From positions 1 to 39,512 of the forward strand of contig CACYYN010000032.1 in assembly GCA_902778665.1 (NCBI GenBank): a DNA stretch of 39,512 nt, read 5' to 3'. This DNA is from Oscillospiraceae bacterium (lineage in GTDB: Bacteria > Bacillota > Clostridia > Oscillospirales > Oscillospiraceae). The notes under the pieces were generated by a model. The model searched no databases. It was not told the origin of the DNA and saw nothing but the letters and a program-made list of their open reading frames with translations. Every line of letters starts with the position of its first letter. Position 1 is the stretch's first letter. A program made the translations under genes and the position numbers. Shown piece by piece: positions 16,211-24,997 of this stretch.

Positions 16211-17584
16211 ATGGACTATTCGGCAGCGAACCATGGGTTATGGAATATCATTGAGCAGCTCGGCATGATTGCCGGGGTAATTCTTCTGGCAAACTTCCTG
16301 CGGCAGAAGGTTTCCTTCATTCGGAAAAGCCTGATGCCGGTTGCGGTCCTCGGTGGGTTTCTGCTCCTGATCGTGAAATATACGGGCCTTACGCATTTTG
16401 ACTCTGACATGATGGAGATGCTGGTCTATCACGGCATTGCGCTGGGTTTTATCGCGATGAGTCTGCGTGTTCCGCCTGAGAGGGAAAAAGGTTCCGGCGA
16501 CCGCACGGCTTTAAAATCCGGTGCGATTGTGGTCAGCACCTATATGGTTCAGGGCGTTACGGGGCTTCTCGTCACGCTTCTGCTGAGCTATACGCTGATG
16601 CCGGGGCTTTTTAAGGCTTCTGGCCTTCTGTTGCCCATGGGCTACGGCCAGGGCCCCGGGCAGGCTAATAATGTGGGGTCCAGCTATGAAGCCCTGGGGT
16701 TTGCCGGCGGGCAGAGCTTCGGCCTGGCGATCGCTGCAGCCGGATATCTGGTGGCGTGCATTGTGGGCGTGGTTATTTTGAATATTCTTTCTCGAAAAGG
16801 GCAGCTTCGCAAAGCCGGCAGTGTACTGGAAAGCCAGCCGGGGGTTGACTTCTTTCAGGATCGAAACGAGATACCGGTGTCTGATTCCATCGATAAGCTG
16901 TCTGTGCAGATTGCTCTTGTTTTCATCGTCTATCTCTTTACCTACCTTGCGGCTTACGGCCTGACCTCCGGCATTGCAAAGATCTCTGCAGGGCTTGCTT
17001 CCACGCTGAATCCTCTGATCTGGGGGTTTAACTTCATCATCGGGTCTGCTCTTTCCATGTGCCTGCGTGCACTGCTGGAGAAGGGACGCAAAACAGGAGT
17101 GATCGTCCGCCAGTATCAGAACAACTACCTGCTCAACCGCATTTCCGGCTTTTTCTTTGACATTATGATCGTTGCCGGCATTGCCTCCATTAATCTGGAG
17201 AATATTCGAGGGCTGTGGCTCCCATTCGTGCTTTTGTCGGTGCTGGGGGGCATTGTCACATGGATTCATCTGAGCTATGTCTGCAGGAAAGCCTATCCCG
17301 GCTACTATTACGAGGGTTTAATCTCCATGTTCGGTATGATGACCGGCACCATCAGCTCCGGCGTTCTGCTTCTTCGTGAGATTGATCCCGATCTGGCAAC
17401 GCCTGCGGCAAACAATCTGGTCACTGGCAGCAGCTTCGGCATTATTCTGGGTGCACCGGTTCTGGTGCTGGTGGGGCTGGCTCCGAAATCTGACCTGATG
17501 TGCTGGATTACCCTTGCGCTGGCTGCCGTATATGGATGCGTGCTGACTTTGCTGATTGTGAAGTTAAAAGGGAAAAAATCCTGA
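16211..17584 (+). CDS. gltS: GltS-type sodium/glutamate symporter
   Basis: This 457-residue (from the ATG at 16211) polytopic membrane protein has two inverted-repeat halves and the GltS re-entrant loop motifs GYGQGPGQANNVGSSYEALGFAGGQSFGL in the first half and GMMTGTISSGVLLLREIDPDLATPAANNLVTGSSFG in the second. It probably takes up glutamate with sodium. AAAGGA lies 13 nt before the chosen ATG; in-frame ATGs at 16187 and 16163 are alternatives. It has its own promoter and leader hairpin, and ends before a two-way terminator. Glutamate feeds transamination in the neighbouring aspartate-family pathway, but that link is contextual only. The substrate is inferred from family. Confidence 0.88.
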   Translation: MDYSAANHGLWNIIEQLGMIAGVILLANFLRQKVSFIRKSLMPVAVLGGFLLLIVKYTGLTHFDSDMMEMLVYHGIALGFIAMSLRVPPEREKGSGDRTALKSGAIVVSTYMVQGVTGLLVTLLLSYTLMPGLFKASGLLLPMGYGQGPGQANNVGSSYEALGFAGGQSFGLAIAAAGYLVACIVGVVILNILSRKGQLRKAGSVLESQPGVDFFQDRNEIPVSDSIDKLSVQIALVFIVYLFTYLAAYGLTSGIAKISAGLASTLNPLIWGFNFIIGSALSMCLRALLEKGRKTGVIVRQYQNNYLLNRISGFFFDIMIVAGIASINLENIRGLWLPFVLLSVLGGIVTWIHLSYVCRKAYPGYYYEGLISMFGMMTGTISSGVLLLREIDPDLATPAANNLVTGSSFGIILGAPVLVLVGLAPKSDLMCWITLALAAVYGCVLTLLIVKLKGKKS

Positions 17585-17620
17585 TATTCCGGAAAATCAG
17601 CTGTCTTCCGAAAGGTTCAA

Positions 17621-17657
17621 AAAGAGGCCTGTCAGCATTGGCGCTGCAGGCCTTTCT
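17621..17657. terminator. Two-way terminator between gltS and the plsC-like gene
   Basis: AGAGGCCTG (17623-17631) and CAGGCCTTT (17647-17655) form a stem with an inner CAGC/GCTG extension. It is flanked by A residues on the left and T residues on the right, so it can serve both convergent genes. Confidence 0.7.
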
Positions 17658-17679
17658 CTGGTAGTGCGTGGGATGAATG

Positions 17680-18414
17680 TTATTTCAGATTTTCCAGCAT
17701 CATCGCTCTGATCTCTTCTCCGAGTGCGGCGGTCCGTGAGCCTTTTACATGCTCTGCAGACAGCACATCAAGAACTTCCAGCGTCACGTCGCTTCGCTTC
17801 CACGGGGCGCGGCTGTGAATGACGTCTGTGCCCTTTACCGTCATCACCACGATGGGGGCATTTGCGTCCTGCGCAACTTTAAAAACACTGTTGTGAAAGG
17901 GCAGCATTTCTCCGGTTTTGCTGCGAGTGCCCTCCGGATACACGCCGATGGGGCCGGCCCCTTCCTTCAGCAATCTGGCACAGTCTTTGATGGTGACAAG
18001 GGCATTGCGGGCGTTTTCCCGGTCAATGGGGCGGAAGCAGTTTGCTCTTGCCAGTCTGCCGATGACCGGAATGTCGAAGTTTTCCGGTTTGGAGATGAAA
18101 ATGATGTTTTCCTTCCGTAGGCCGTAGAGCACACAGAGGGGGTCATAGTTGGAGCGGTGGTTGGATACCAGCAGATACCGGTGATCTGCCGGCAGTTTCT
18201 CTGCACCGATCACCTTTACACGGATATGGGAGAAGAAGATGATAATCCAGTCGGTCCAGTCCCGCAGAAAGCGGAAATAGGGCGTCTGCCGGTCATAGAG
18301 CTTCTTCGGGTCGACAAACAGCATGCTGACTGCCATAAGCAGCAGAAACAGCAGCACCAGAGCAAGAAAAGCAGCCGGAACGGCCAGAATAATAAGCAGC
18401 ACTTTTGTGATCAA
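17680..18414 (-). CDS. plsC: 1-acyl-sn-glycerol-3-phosphate acyltransferase (PlsC-like)
   Basis: This 244-residue membrane-associated protein has an N-terminal hydrophobic segment (about residues 4-32) and a lysophospholipid acyltransferase domain. Motif I is NHRSNYDP (the H-x4-D catalytic pair), motif II is around FRPIDRENARNAL, and motif III is YPEGTRSKTG. It would add the second acyl chain to lysophosphatidic acid in phospholipid synthesis. The start is a TTG at 18414-18412, with GGAGGA 6 nt upstream and no nearby ATG alternative. It is a single gene transcribed against the flow of its neighbours, with its own promoter at 18447-18475. Confidence 0.9.
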   Translation of the reverse strand: MITKVLLIILAVPAAFLALVLLFLLLMAVSMLFVDPKKLYDRQTPYFRFLRDWTDWIIIFFSHIRVKVIGAEKLPADHRYLLVSNHRSNYDPLCVLYGLRKENIIFISKPENFDIPVIGRLARANCFRPIDRENARNALVTIKDCARLLKEGAGPIGVYPEGTRSKTGEMLPFHNSVFKVAQDANAPIVVMTVKGTDVIHSRAPWKRSDVTLEVLDVLSAEHVKGSRTAALGEEIRAMMLENLK

Positions 18415-18446
18415 GGCAATTCCTCCAATCCTTTACACTGCCTCAT

Positions 18447-18475
18447 AATATAGCACAAGTTAAGGAGAGAATCAA
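18447..18475 (-). promoter_or_regulatory. Promoter of the plsC-like gene
   Basis: On the minus strand, TTGATT (18475-18470), a 17-bp spacer and TATATT (18452-18447). A TG lies just upstream of the -10. Confidence 0.55.
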
Positions 18476-18520
18476 TCAGACGGATATTTGGCAAATAATT
18501 GCTTTTTCTTGAATTCCTCC

Positions 18521-18549
18521 TTGCCAATTGTGGCTGGATTTTGTATAAT
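18521..18549 (+). promoter_or_regulatory. Promoter of the nrdR operon
   Basis: TTGCCA (18521-18526), a 17-bp spacer and TATAAT (18544-18549), 70 nt before nrdR. I see no obvious pair of NrdR boxes here. Confidence 0.75.
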
Positions 18550-18618
18550 ATCCGGAGAAGCATTTTTCTTAAAAAGGAACTGAAAATATAATATTGTCAG
18601 AGGGAGATTCATGCAGCC

Positions 18619-19080
18619 ATGAAATGTCCGTATTGCGGTACCAAAGATTCAAAAGTCATAGATTCCAGACCTGCAGAAGAAGGATCAACCATACGTCGTC
18701 GGCGCGAATGCCTTTTCTGCAAAAAACGTTTCACCACCTATGAGATGATTGAGCGGCTTCCGCTTGTGGTTATCAAGCGTGACGGCAGCCGGCAGTCTTT
18801 TGATAAAGTCAAGCTGATCAACGGCATGGTTCGCGCCTGTGAAAAGCGTCCGGTCACCCTTGCCCAGCTGGAATCCATTGCCGATTCCATCGAGCAGGAG
18901 CTTCAGGGAGGCACCGAGCGGGAGATCAATTCTGTTCAGCTCGGCGAGATGGTTATGGTCCGTCTGAAAGATGTGGATGAGGTAGCCTATGTCCGTTTCG
19001 CCTCCGTGTACAGAAGCTTTAAAGATATCAACTCCTTTATGGAGGAGCTGAAAAAGATGCTGGAAAAGGAGCCCGGCTGA
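18619..19080 (+). CDS. nrdR: Transcriptional repressor NrdR
   Basis: This 153-residue protein has the full family length. The N-terminal zinc ribbon uses C3, C6, C31 and C34 (MKCPYCG...ECLFCKKRF), followed by the DNA-binding RRRREC stretch and an ATP-cone domain from about residue 49 ([21 protein letters not shown]...). It represses ribonucleotide reductase genes in response to (d)ATP; no nrd gene lies in the window. It starts a run of co-directional genes, and the next start is 2 nt beyond its stop. Confidence 0.96.
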   Translation: MKCPYCGTKDSKVIDSRPAEEGSTIRRRRECLFCKKRFTTYEMIERLPLVVIKRDGSRQSFDKVKLINGMVRACEKRPVTLAQLESIADSIEQELQGGTEREINSVQLGEMVMVRLKDVDEVAYVRFASVYRSFKDINSFMEELKKMLEKEPG

Positions 19081-19082
19081 GA

Positions 19083-19745
19083 ATGACGGAGATCAGAGAG
19101 CTTTTTGACCTCACCAAAACCATTGCTGCCGATCTTTTTGCCGGCAAAACCTACCCCTGGGAAGTCCTGGCGGATATCAGACCCTTTATTCTCAGGCTTG
19201 GGGAGACACTCCCGGAAGATGAGTTTGATCATCCTTCCGAAGGGGTATGGATTGCGAAGGATGCAAAAATCTTCCCGTCCGCCTATATCGGCTCACCCTC
19301 TATTATTGACCACGGTGCTGAGATTCGTCACTGCGCCTTTATTCGCGAGAGTGCTGTCGTCGGTAAAAATGCGGTCGTTGGCAATTCCACAGAGCTGAAA
19401 AATGTGGTGCTGTTTGACGGTGTGCAGGTTCCGCATTACAATTATGTGGGCGATTCCGTGCTGGGCTATAAGGCACATATGGGAGCCGGGTCCATCACCA
19501 GCAACGTGAAGAGCGACAAGTCTCTTGTGGTTGTCAAGGTGCCGGGTGCTCCTGTAGAGACGGGGCGAAAAAAAGTGGGAGCAATGCTGGGTGACTATGC
19601 CGAAGTCGGCTGCAACAGCGTCCTCAATCCCGGTACTGTGGTTGGCCGTTATGCCCAGATCTATCCGGTTTCCTGTGTGCGGGGAGTCGTTCCTGCCAAC
19701 AGCATTTACAAGAATAAAGACTGCATCGTCGAGAAGGAATTCTGA
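19083..19745 (+). CDS. Left-handed beta-helix (hexapeptide) protein, GlmU C-terminal-like
   Basis: This 220-residue protein, after a ~55-residue helical N-terminus, has a run of hexapeptide turns (WIAKDAKIFPSAYIGSPSIIDHGAEIRHCAFIRESAVVGKNAVVGNSTELKNVVLFDGVQVPHYNYVGDSVLG...) ending in VGCNSVLNPGTVVGRYAQIYPVSCVRGVVP. It resembles the acetyltransferase domain of GlmU and stand-alone sugar-nucleotide-like hexapeptide proteins common in Clostridia; HYNYVGDSVLGYKAHMGAGSITSN is the most GlmU-like part. No nucleotidyltransferase domain is present, and the substrate is not known. It is translationally close to nrdR; AAAGGAG lies inside the nrdR 3' end. Confidence 0.85.
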   Translation: MTEIRELFDLTKTIAADLFAGKTYPWEVLADIRPFILRLGETLPEDEFDHPSEGVWIAKDAKIFPSAYIGSPSIIDHGAEIRHCAFIRESAVVGKNAVVGNSTELKNVVLFDGVQVPHYNYVGDSVLGYKAHMGAGSITSNVKSDKSLVVVKVPGAPVETGRKKVGAMLGDYAEVGCNSVLNPGTVVGRYAQIYPVSCVRGVVPANSIYKNKDCIVEKEF

Positions 19746-19766
19746 CAGATTTCAGAAGGAGGCATT

Positions 19767-20300
19767 ATGGATAATCCGGGGCTCGTCCGGGATGAGCTTG
19801 ACCGTAAAATCCTGATTCTTTATGTTCTTCGGAGGCTCCCTGCACCCATTGATTCGGAGCTTCTGTTTGAAACCTGCCTGTGTGACAACGGGGTGACGTA
19901 TTTTGATTATTCCGAGTCTCTTCAGGATCTGGTTTCCACCGGCAATGTGCTGGAGGAGGATGACGAATACATCATCACCGAAAAAGGAATCAGAAATGCG
20001 GATACAGTCTGCACAAGCCTGCCATTTTCCGTCCGCAATGCTGCCGACAGACTGATCGCTCCCGTGGCTGAAATGCTCAGCCGCTATGCTCTGATTACGG
20101 CAGAAAAAATCGACGGTGAAAACGGCAGCAGCGTTCATCTGGCACTTTCTGACGGAGAGTGCACACTTCTGGATATGCGGCTTTACTGTCCGGATGCGAA
20201 CAAGGCATTGCAGATAAAAAAGAATTTTCGCCGCAGTGCAGAAGAATACTATAAAGATTTTGTCACAATGCTCAGCGAGAAACGAAAGAAAGATCATTGA
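19767..20300 (+). CDS. DUF4364 family protein (winged-helix-like)
   Basis: This 177-residue protein matches my recollection of the DUF4364 pattern of Clostridia: an N-terminal winged-helix-like segment (DELDRKILILYVLRRLPAPIDSELLFETCLCDNGVTYFDYSESLQDLVSTGNVLEEDDEYIITEKG), then NADTVCTSLPFSVRNAAD and an alpha/beta C-terminal half. It may be a DNA-binding regulator, but no function is established. A perfect AAGGAGG precedes the ATG, and it sits in the nrdR-asnA gene series. Confidence 0.8.
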   Translation: MDNPGLVRDELDRKILILYVLRRLPAPIDSELLFETCLCDNGVTYFDYSESLQDLVSTGNVLEEDDEYIITEKGIRNADTVCTSLPFSVRNAADRLIAPVAEMLSRYALITAEKIDGENGSSVHLALSDGECTLLDMRLYCPDANKALQIKKNFRRSAEEYYKDFVTMLSEKRKKDH

Positions 20301-20315
20301 AAGAAGAATTGCACG

Positions 20316-21329
20316 ATGAATACGAAAATACCTGAAGGATACAAAAGCCTTCTCTCAATCTATGACACCCAGAAGGCCATCGGGCTCCTGAAGCGTCTTT
20401 TTGAAGACAGGCTTTCAGCTCTCCTCAATCTCTACCGTGTCTCCGCACCGCTTTTTGTGGCGGACAATTCCGGCTTGAATGATAACCTGAACGGCTATGA
20501 ACGTCCGGTTGCCTTTGATATTCTCCATGCCGAAACCAGGGCTGAGGTTGTCCATTCTCTGGCAAAGTGGAAAAGGCTGGCTCTCAAGCGCTACGGTTTC
20601 TATCCCGGCCGTGGCATCTATACGGATATGGATGCCATTCGCCGTGATGAGGATGTGCTGGATAATCTCCACTCCGTATATGTGGACCAGTGGGACTGGG
20701 AGAAGATTATTCTGCCCGAAAACCGGAATCTGGACTATCTCAAGTCAACGGTGATGGACATTGTCACTGCCATCTGCGACACGCAGGATACCATGGAGTC
20801 CATCTATCCGAAGCTCCGTACGCTTCCGAAGCTGGAGCGTTCCGTCACCTTTATTACGGCTCAGGAACTGGAGGACCTTTACCCCGGCCTTACGCCGAAA
20901 GAAAGGGAGAATGCCTTCACAAAAGAGCATAAAACGGTCTTCATCATCGGCATCGGCGGAAAGCTGAAGTCCGGCAAGCCCCATGACGGCCGGGCACCCG
21001 ACTATGATGACTGGGATCTCAACGGAGATCTGCTCTTCTGGTATGATGTTCTCGGATGTGCCATGGAGGTTTCCTCCATGGGTATCCGGGTTGATCCGGA
21101 ATCCATGGATCGCCAGCTGACGCTTGCCGGCTGTGACAATCGCCGGGAGCTGCCGTATCATAAAGCATTGCTGGCCGGTGAGCTGCCTCTCACCATCGGT
21201 GGCGGCATCGGGCAGTCCCGTGTTTCCATGCTGCTGCTGGGCAAGGCCCATATCGGAGAGGTTCAGGCCTCTGTGTGGGACTCCGAAACGGAAGAAACCT
21301 GTGCCCGGGCAGGCGTCGTTCTGCTGTAA
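20316..21329 (+). CDS. asnA: Aspartate-ammonia ligase (asparagine synthetase A)
   Basis: This 337-residue protein has the full family length and makes asparagine from aspartate, ammonia and ATP. It is a class II aminoacyl-tRNA-synthetase-like fold with the AsnA signatures APLFVADNSGLNDNLNGYERPVAFD, YTDMDAIRRDED, SVYVDQWDWEKII, IGIGGKLKSGKPHDGRAPDYDDWDLNGDLLFWY and GGGIGQSRVSMLLLGKAHIGEVQASVW. The ribosome site is weak (GAAAGAAG). It lies 15 nt after the DUF4364 gene and before the two-component genes. Confidence 0.96.
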   Translation: MNTKIPEGYKSLLSIYDTQKAIGLLKRLFEDRLSALLNLYRVSAPLFVADNSGLNDNLNGYERPVAFDILHAETRAEVVHSLAKWKRLALKRYGFYPGRGIYTDMDAIRRDEDVLDNLHSVYVDQWDWEKIILPENRNLDYLKSTVMDIVTAICDTQDTMESIYPKLRTLPKLERSVTFITAQELEDLYPGLTPKERENAFTKEHKTVFIIGIGGKLKSGKPHDGRAPDYDDWDLNGDLLFWYDVLGCAMEVSSMGIRVDPESMDRQLTLAGCDNRRELPYHKALLAGELPLTIGGGIGQSRVSMLLLGKAHIGEVQASVWDSETEETCARAGVVLL

Positions 21330-21369
21330 ATTCTCAGGGCAGACATGCATCGAAAGGAGTTAAAAAGCT

Positions 21370-22053
21370 ATGAGTAAAAGGGCACTTGTTGTTGAAGATG
21401 ATGCCAATATTGCCGAGCTTCTCCGGCTTTATCTGGGGAAGGACGGTTTTGAGGTTATGATTACCGGTGACGGATCCAGGGCAGAATCATCCTTCGACCT
21501 GTTCACGCCGGATGTGGTACTGCTGGATATCATGCTCCCCGGGAAGGACGGCTGGACCATCTGCCGGGATATCCGCAAAAAGTCCTCGGTTCCTATCATT
21601 ATGCTGACGGCAAAGGGGGAGACCAGTGACAAAATCAACGGTCTGGAGATCGGAGCAGATGACTATGTCACCAAGCCCTTTGATGTGAAGGAGCTTCTGG
21701 CCAGAATTCATGCGGTTATGCGTCGCACGGAAGCTGACGGCTCCATGGAAAAGAAGCTCACCTTTGATAAGCTGACCATTAATCTCGACTCCTATGAATT
21801 GATTGTGGACGGAAAGAAGGTAGACTGTCCGCCGAAGGAGATGGAGCTTCTTTATCATCTCGCCTCATCTCCGAACCGGGTGTTTACCCGAAACCAGCTT
21901 TTGGATGAGGTCTGGGGTTTTGATTATTTCGGTGATTCCCGTACGGTTGACGTCCACGTCAAACGCCTTCGTGAGAAACTGGAGGGTGTGTCGGATCAGT
22001 GGAGCCTGAAGACCGTCTGGGGCGTAGGCTACAAGTTCGAAGTGGCTGAATAA
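21370..22053 (+). CDS. OmpR/PhoB-family response regulator
   Basis: This 227-residue protein has a receiver domain at residues 1-120 with the acidic pair E9/D10-D11, phospho-acceptor D53 in VVLLDIMLPGKDG, and the LTAKGE lysine. A C-terminal winged-helix DNA-binding domain follows (PKEMELLYHLASSPNRVFTRNQLLDEVWGFDYFGDSRTVDVHVKRLREKL). AAAGGAG precedes the ATG. Its partner kinase follows, but a strong terminator and a new promoter lie between them. Confidence 0.95.
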   Translation: MSKRALVVEDDANIAELLRLYLGKDGFEVMITGDGSRAESSFDLFTPDVVLLDIMLPGKDGWTICRDIRKKSSVPIIMLTAKGETSDKINGLEIGADDYVTKPFDVKELLARIHAVMRRTEADGSMEKKLTFDKLTINLDSYELIVDGKKVDCPPKEMELLYHLASSPNRVFTRNQLLDEVWGFDYFGDSRTVDVHVKRLREKLEGVSDQWSLKTVWGVGYKFEVAE

Positions 22054-22062
22054 ATACATCTT

Positions 22063-22105
22063 CATGCGTCAGATGTCCTCTTCGACATCCGACGCATGAT
22101 TTTTG
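22063..22105 (+). terminator. Terminator between response regulator and histidine kinase
   Basis: CATGCGTCAGATGTC (22063-22077) pairs with GACATCCGACGCATG (22084-22098), 15 positions with one mismatch, a 6-nt loop and ATTTTTG after it. Confidence 0.8.
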
Positions 22106-22134
22106 TTGAAAAGAAACCCAGCGTGGGTTATAAT
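22106..22134 (+). promoter_or_regulatory. Promoter of the histidine kinase gene
   Basis: TTGAAA (22106-22111), a 17-bp spacer and TATAAT (22129-22134), starting immediately after the terminator. The spacer contains an inverted repeat, ACCC-AGCGT-GGGT. Confidence 0.7.
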
Positions 22135-22159
22135 ACGTCATTATGCAACGAAATGAAAG

Positions 22160-23602
22160 ATGTTATCGTGTGATATGAAAAGCATTTATCTGCGTAATTT
22201 TATAGCAACGGCGGCAATGATCGGCCTCGGATTGCTTTTGGTTGCAGTCTCCATTTTTCTGATCGGACGCAGCTACATCATTGAGGATTACAGGGCAAAT
22301 ATGATCAGCAGTGCCCAGGAAGTGGCGCATACGGCGTCTGCCGTGGCAGAGAAGGACTCTCTCAACAGTTGGCTTCTGCGCATGATTCTCTCTTCCATCT
22401 CCAAGGCTACCGGCAATCACATCATGATCACGGATTCAGACGGCATGGTTGTGTCCTGCTGTGATGAGCTGCCGATCTGCAGCCATATGGGCAGAGTGCT
22501 GCCGGAGGATATTGTCATTGCTGTGAATACCACCGGCGGATATCAGGGCAGGCTGCTGGTTTCCGGCTTTTTCGGCGAAGAGAGAATACTGGTTGCAGAG
22601 CCGATTCCCGGAGAATCGGAGGACACCATCGGCTTTGTGGTGGTCAGTATCCAGCAGCGGAACATTTTCTCTTCCTGGAAGACGCTGCTTTTTGCCATGC
22701 TTCTGATTTCCGGCCTGGTTTTTGCGGCCATCCTGATTTTTGCCTTTGTCTACTCCAAGCGTATGGCCAGGCCCCTTGATGAAATAGCAGAGGCATCCCG
22801 TTCTTTTGCGAGGGGAGACTTTTCACCCCGTGTTCGGCAGAACACCGACACGTCCTATGAAATGGGGGCCCTGATCGATTCCTTTAACAAAATGGCAGAC
22901 TCGCTGGAGAATGCGGAAAAACGACGCACTGAATTTATCTCCAATGTCTCCCATGAACTGAGAACTCCCATGACTACCATTTCCGGTTTTGCCGACGGAA
23001 TTCTGGACGGGACCATCCCCAAGGAAGAGGAAGAGAAGTATCTCCGTTCCATCCGGGACGAGACCAGACGGCTTTCCCGCCTTGTTCGCAATATGCTGGA
23101 TGCCTCCAAAATGAAGGCCATGGCATCCGACCCCAAGCGCCGCACCGATTTTGACCTGACGGAGCTCTGCCTGCAGACACTTCTCAGTTTTGAAAGCCGG
23201 GCTACGGCAAAGCATCTGGATGTGGATCCCCAGTTTCCGGATAACCGGGTGATGGTCCATGCAGATCAGGACGGAATTACCCAGGTCATCTATAACCTGC
23301 TGGATAATGCGGTGAAGTTTGCCCGGGAGGGCAGCTGCATCACGATCCGCCTGTATATCGAAGATAAAAAAGCCTATGTCTCCGTCCGGGATGAAGGGGA
23401 GACCATCCCTCCCGATGACCTGCCTTATATCTTTGACCGGTTTCATAAATCTGACCGTTCCCGTTCTTTGGATAAAGACGGTGTCGGGCTGGGCCTCTAT
23501 CTTGTCAAGACCATCATCAACAGCCACGATGAGGACATTGCTGTCAAGAGTGAGGGCGGAATGACGGAATTTGTCTTTACGCTTCCTCTGGCAGAAGCCT
23601 GA
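22160..23602 (+). CDS. Sensor histidine kinase
   Basis: This 480-residue membrane kinase has two transmembrane segments (about residues 14-36 and 176-198) framing an extracytoplasmic sensor region of about 140 residues with CCDELPICSHMG. A HAMP-like segment follows (SKRMARPLDEIAEASRSFARGDFSPRV), then the HisKA box with H265 in FISNVSHELRTPMTTISGFADGILDG, and the ATPase domain with NLLDNAVKFA, a diverged G1 box (VRDEGETIP) and GVGLGLYLVKTI. It presumably phosphorylates the regulator encoded just upstream; the signal is unknown. Start choice between 22160 and 22175 is uncertain because neither has a strong ribosome site. It is likely co-transcribed with the HtrA gene, hinting at an envelope-stress role. 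Confidence 0.93.
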   Translation: MLSCDMKSIYLRNFIATAAMIGLGLLLVAVSIFLIGRSYIIEDYRANMISSAQEVAHTASAVAEKDSLNSWLLRMILSSISKATGNHIMITDSDGMVVSCCDELPICSHMGRVLPEDIVIAVNTTGGYQGRLLVSGFFGEERILVAEPIPGESEDTIGFVVVSIQQRNIFSSWKTLLFAMLLISGLVFAAILIFAFVYSKRMARPLDEIAEASRSFARGDFSPRVRQNTDTSYEMGALIDSFNKMADSLENAEKRRTEFISNVSHELRTPMTTISGFADGILDGTIPKEEEEKYLRSIRDETRRLSRLVRNMLDASKMKAMASDPKRRTDFDLTELCLQTLLSFESRATAKHLDVDPQFPDNRVMVHADQDGITQVIYNLLDNAVKFAREGSCITIRLYIEDKKAYVSVRDEGETIPPDDLPYIFDRFHKSDRSRSLDKDGVGLGLYLVKTIINSHDEDIAVKSEGGMTEFVFTLPLAEA

Positions 23603-23647
23603 TCCGCTTTTTCCCATCTATCAATCTCACCTACGGAGCTTGAACGT

Positions 23648-24961
23648 ATGAATAATAACTGGTACACCCCCAACTATACCCCGGAGGAAGACTGGTATGC
23701 CCCGCTGCAGCCTGTGTCTTCCGTTTCCGTATCATCAGCAGAGGATGACAGCAGACTGCTGCGGAGGAAGAAGACAACACGCATCATCGCATTCATCCTC
23801 ATTATCGCCCTGCTGGCCTCCACCTTTGCCTATACCGTCATTCCACGTGGGGGCAGAGCCCGGCCTGTCATCGGATCGGGGGACTGGACTGAAAGCGAGG
23901 AGCAGGAGGAGTTTCCCGAGCAGTTCGGTGATTTCTTCAGTCAGTACTACACTTCCACCGAGAATGAGAAAGTGGATGTCCGTATCCCGGACGAGACGGA
24001 AGACCTTCGTTTTGAACTCTCTCTCGCTCAGAGTGCAGGGGAGGATCTCACTCTGCAGGAGATCTACAAAAGGTGCTCCGGTTCGATTGTCGCCATAGCC
24101 GGCTATACGGACGGAATGAGCGGTTATAACTGGGGTACGGGTGTGGTTCTGAGCAGCGACGGCCTGATCCTCACCAACACACATGTGATTGACGGCTGTG
24201 ACAGTGCCGAAGTTGTTATCGATGATACCGACCGGTATAAAGCTTCTCTGGTCGGGGCTGATGCGATCAGTGACCTCGCCGTTCTGAAGATTGATGCAGA
24301 GGGTCTGGCGTGTGCGGAGTTTGGTGACAGTACGGTCCTTTCTGTGGGAGACCGGGTGGCTGCCATCGGCAATCCTCTCGGAGATGAGTTTACCAGAACC
24401 CTGACTGACGGTATCATCTCCGCCATCGACCGTGATATCTCCTATAACGGCCGTAATATGACCCTCATCCAGACCAATGCCGCCCTCAATGAGGGCAATT
24501 CCGGCGGAGCTCTTTTCAACATGCACGGTCAGGTAATCGGCATCACCAATATGAAGATGATGTCCTCCCTCTCCAGTATTGAAGGGATCGGTTTTGCCAT
24601 TCCGTCCTCCACGGTGCAGAAGGTTACGGCTTCTCTGGTGAAGTATGGTGAGGTGAAAGGCAGGCCCTCCATCGGCATCACGGTGGGGCAGATCCCGACC
24701 AATGCTATGGAGCATTACAGTATGCCGGAAGGGCTCTATGTTGCCGCAGTCTCCGAAGGCTCTGATGCCGAAAAACAGGGCATCCGTGTCGGCGACGTGA
24801 TCACAGCCGTGGAAGGACAGAACGTCACCACTACCGAGGAGGTTGTTGCCATCAAGGATGCCCATGCGGTAGGCGACAGGCTGACCTTCTCGATCTGGCG
24901 TCCCGAAGAAACTCTTGAGATCACCATCACCCTTATGGACACCAATGATATTTACGGATAA
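23648..24961 (+). CDS. HtrA/DegP-like membrane-anchored serine protease
   Basis: This 437-residue protein is membrane-tethered with no cleavable signal: a ~40-residue cytoplasmic tail rich in Tyr, Pro and Ser, one transmembrane helix at about residues 45-64, an acidic linker, a trypsin-like domain, and a C-terminal PDZ domain. The catalytic triad is H179 (NTHVIDG), D209 (ISDLAVLKID) and S285 (NEGNSGGALF). PDZ residues GLYVAAVSEGSDAEKQGIRVGDVITAVEGQNV are clear. It degrades misfolded exported proteins. It follows the kinase by 45 nt, a common association for envelope-stress systems. Confidence 0.94.
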   Translation: MNNNWYTPNYTPEEDWYAPLQPVSSVSVSSAEDDSRLLRRKKTTRIIAFILIIALLASTFAYTVIPRGGRARPVIGSGDWTESEEQEEFPEQFGDFFSQYYTSTENEKVDVRIPDETEDLRFELSLAQSAGEDLTLQEIYKRCSGSIVAIAGYTDGMSGYNWGTGVVLSSDGLILTNTHVIDGCDSAEVVIDDTDRYKASLVGADAISDLAVLKIDAEGLACAEFGDSTVLSVGDRVAAIGNPLGDEFTRTLTDGIISAIDRDISYNGRNMTLIQTNAALNEGNSGGALFNMHGQVIGITNMKMMSSLSSIEGIGFAIPSSTVQKVTASLVKYGEVKGRPSIGITVGQIPTNAMEHYSMPEGLYVAAVSEGSDAEKQGIRVGDVITAVEGQNVTTTEEVVAIKDAHAVGDRLTFSIWRPEETLEITITLMDTNDIYG

Positions 24962-24997
24962 TGATTTGAATACGGCGATGGATGAGGTATGCGTGTT

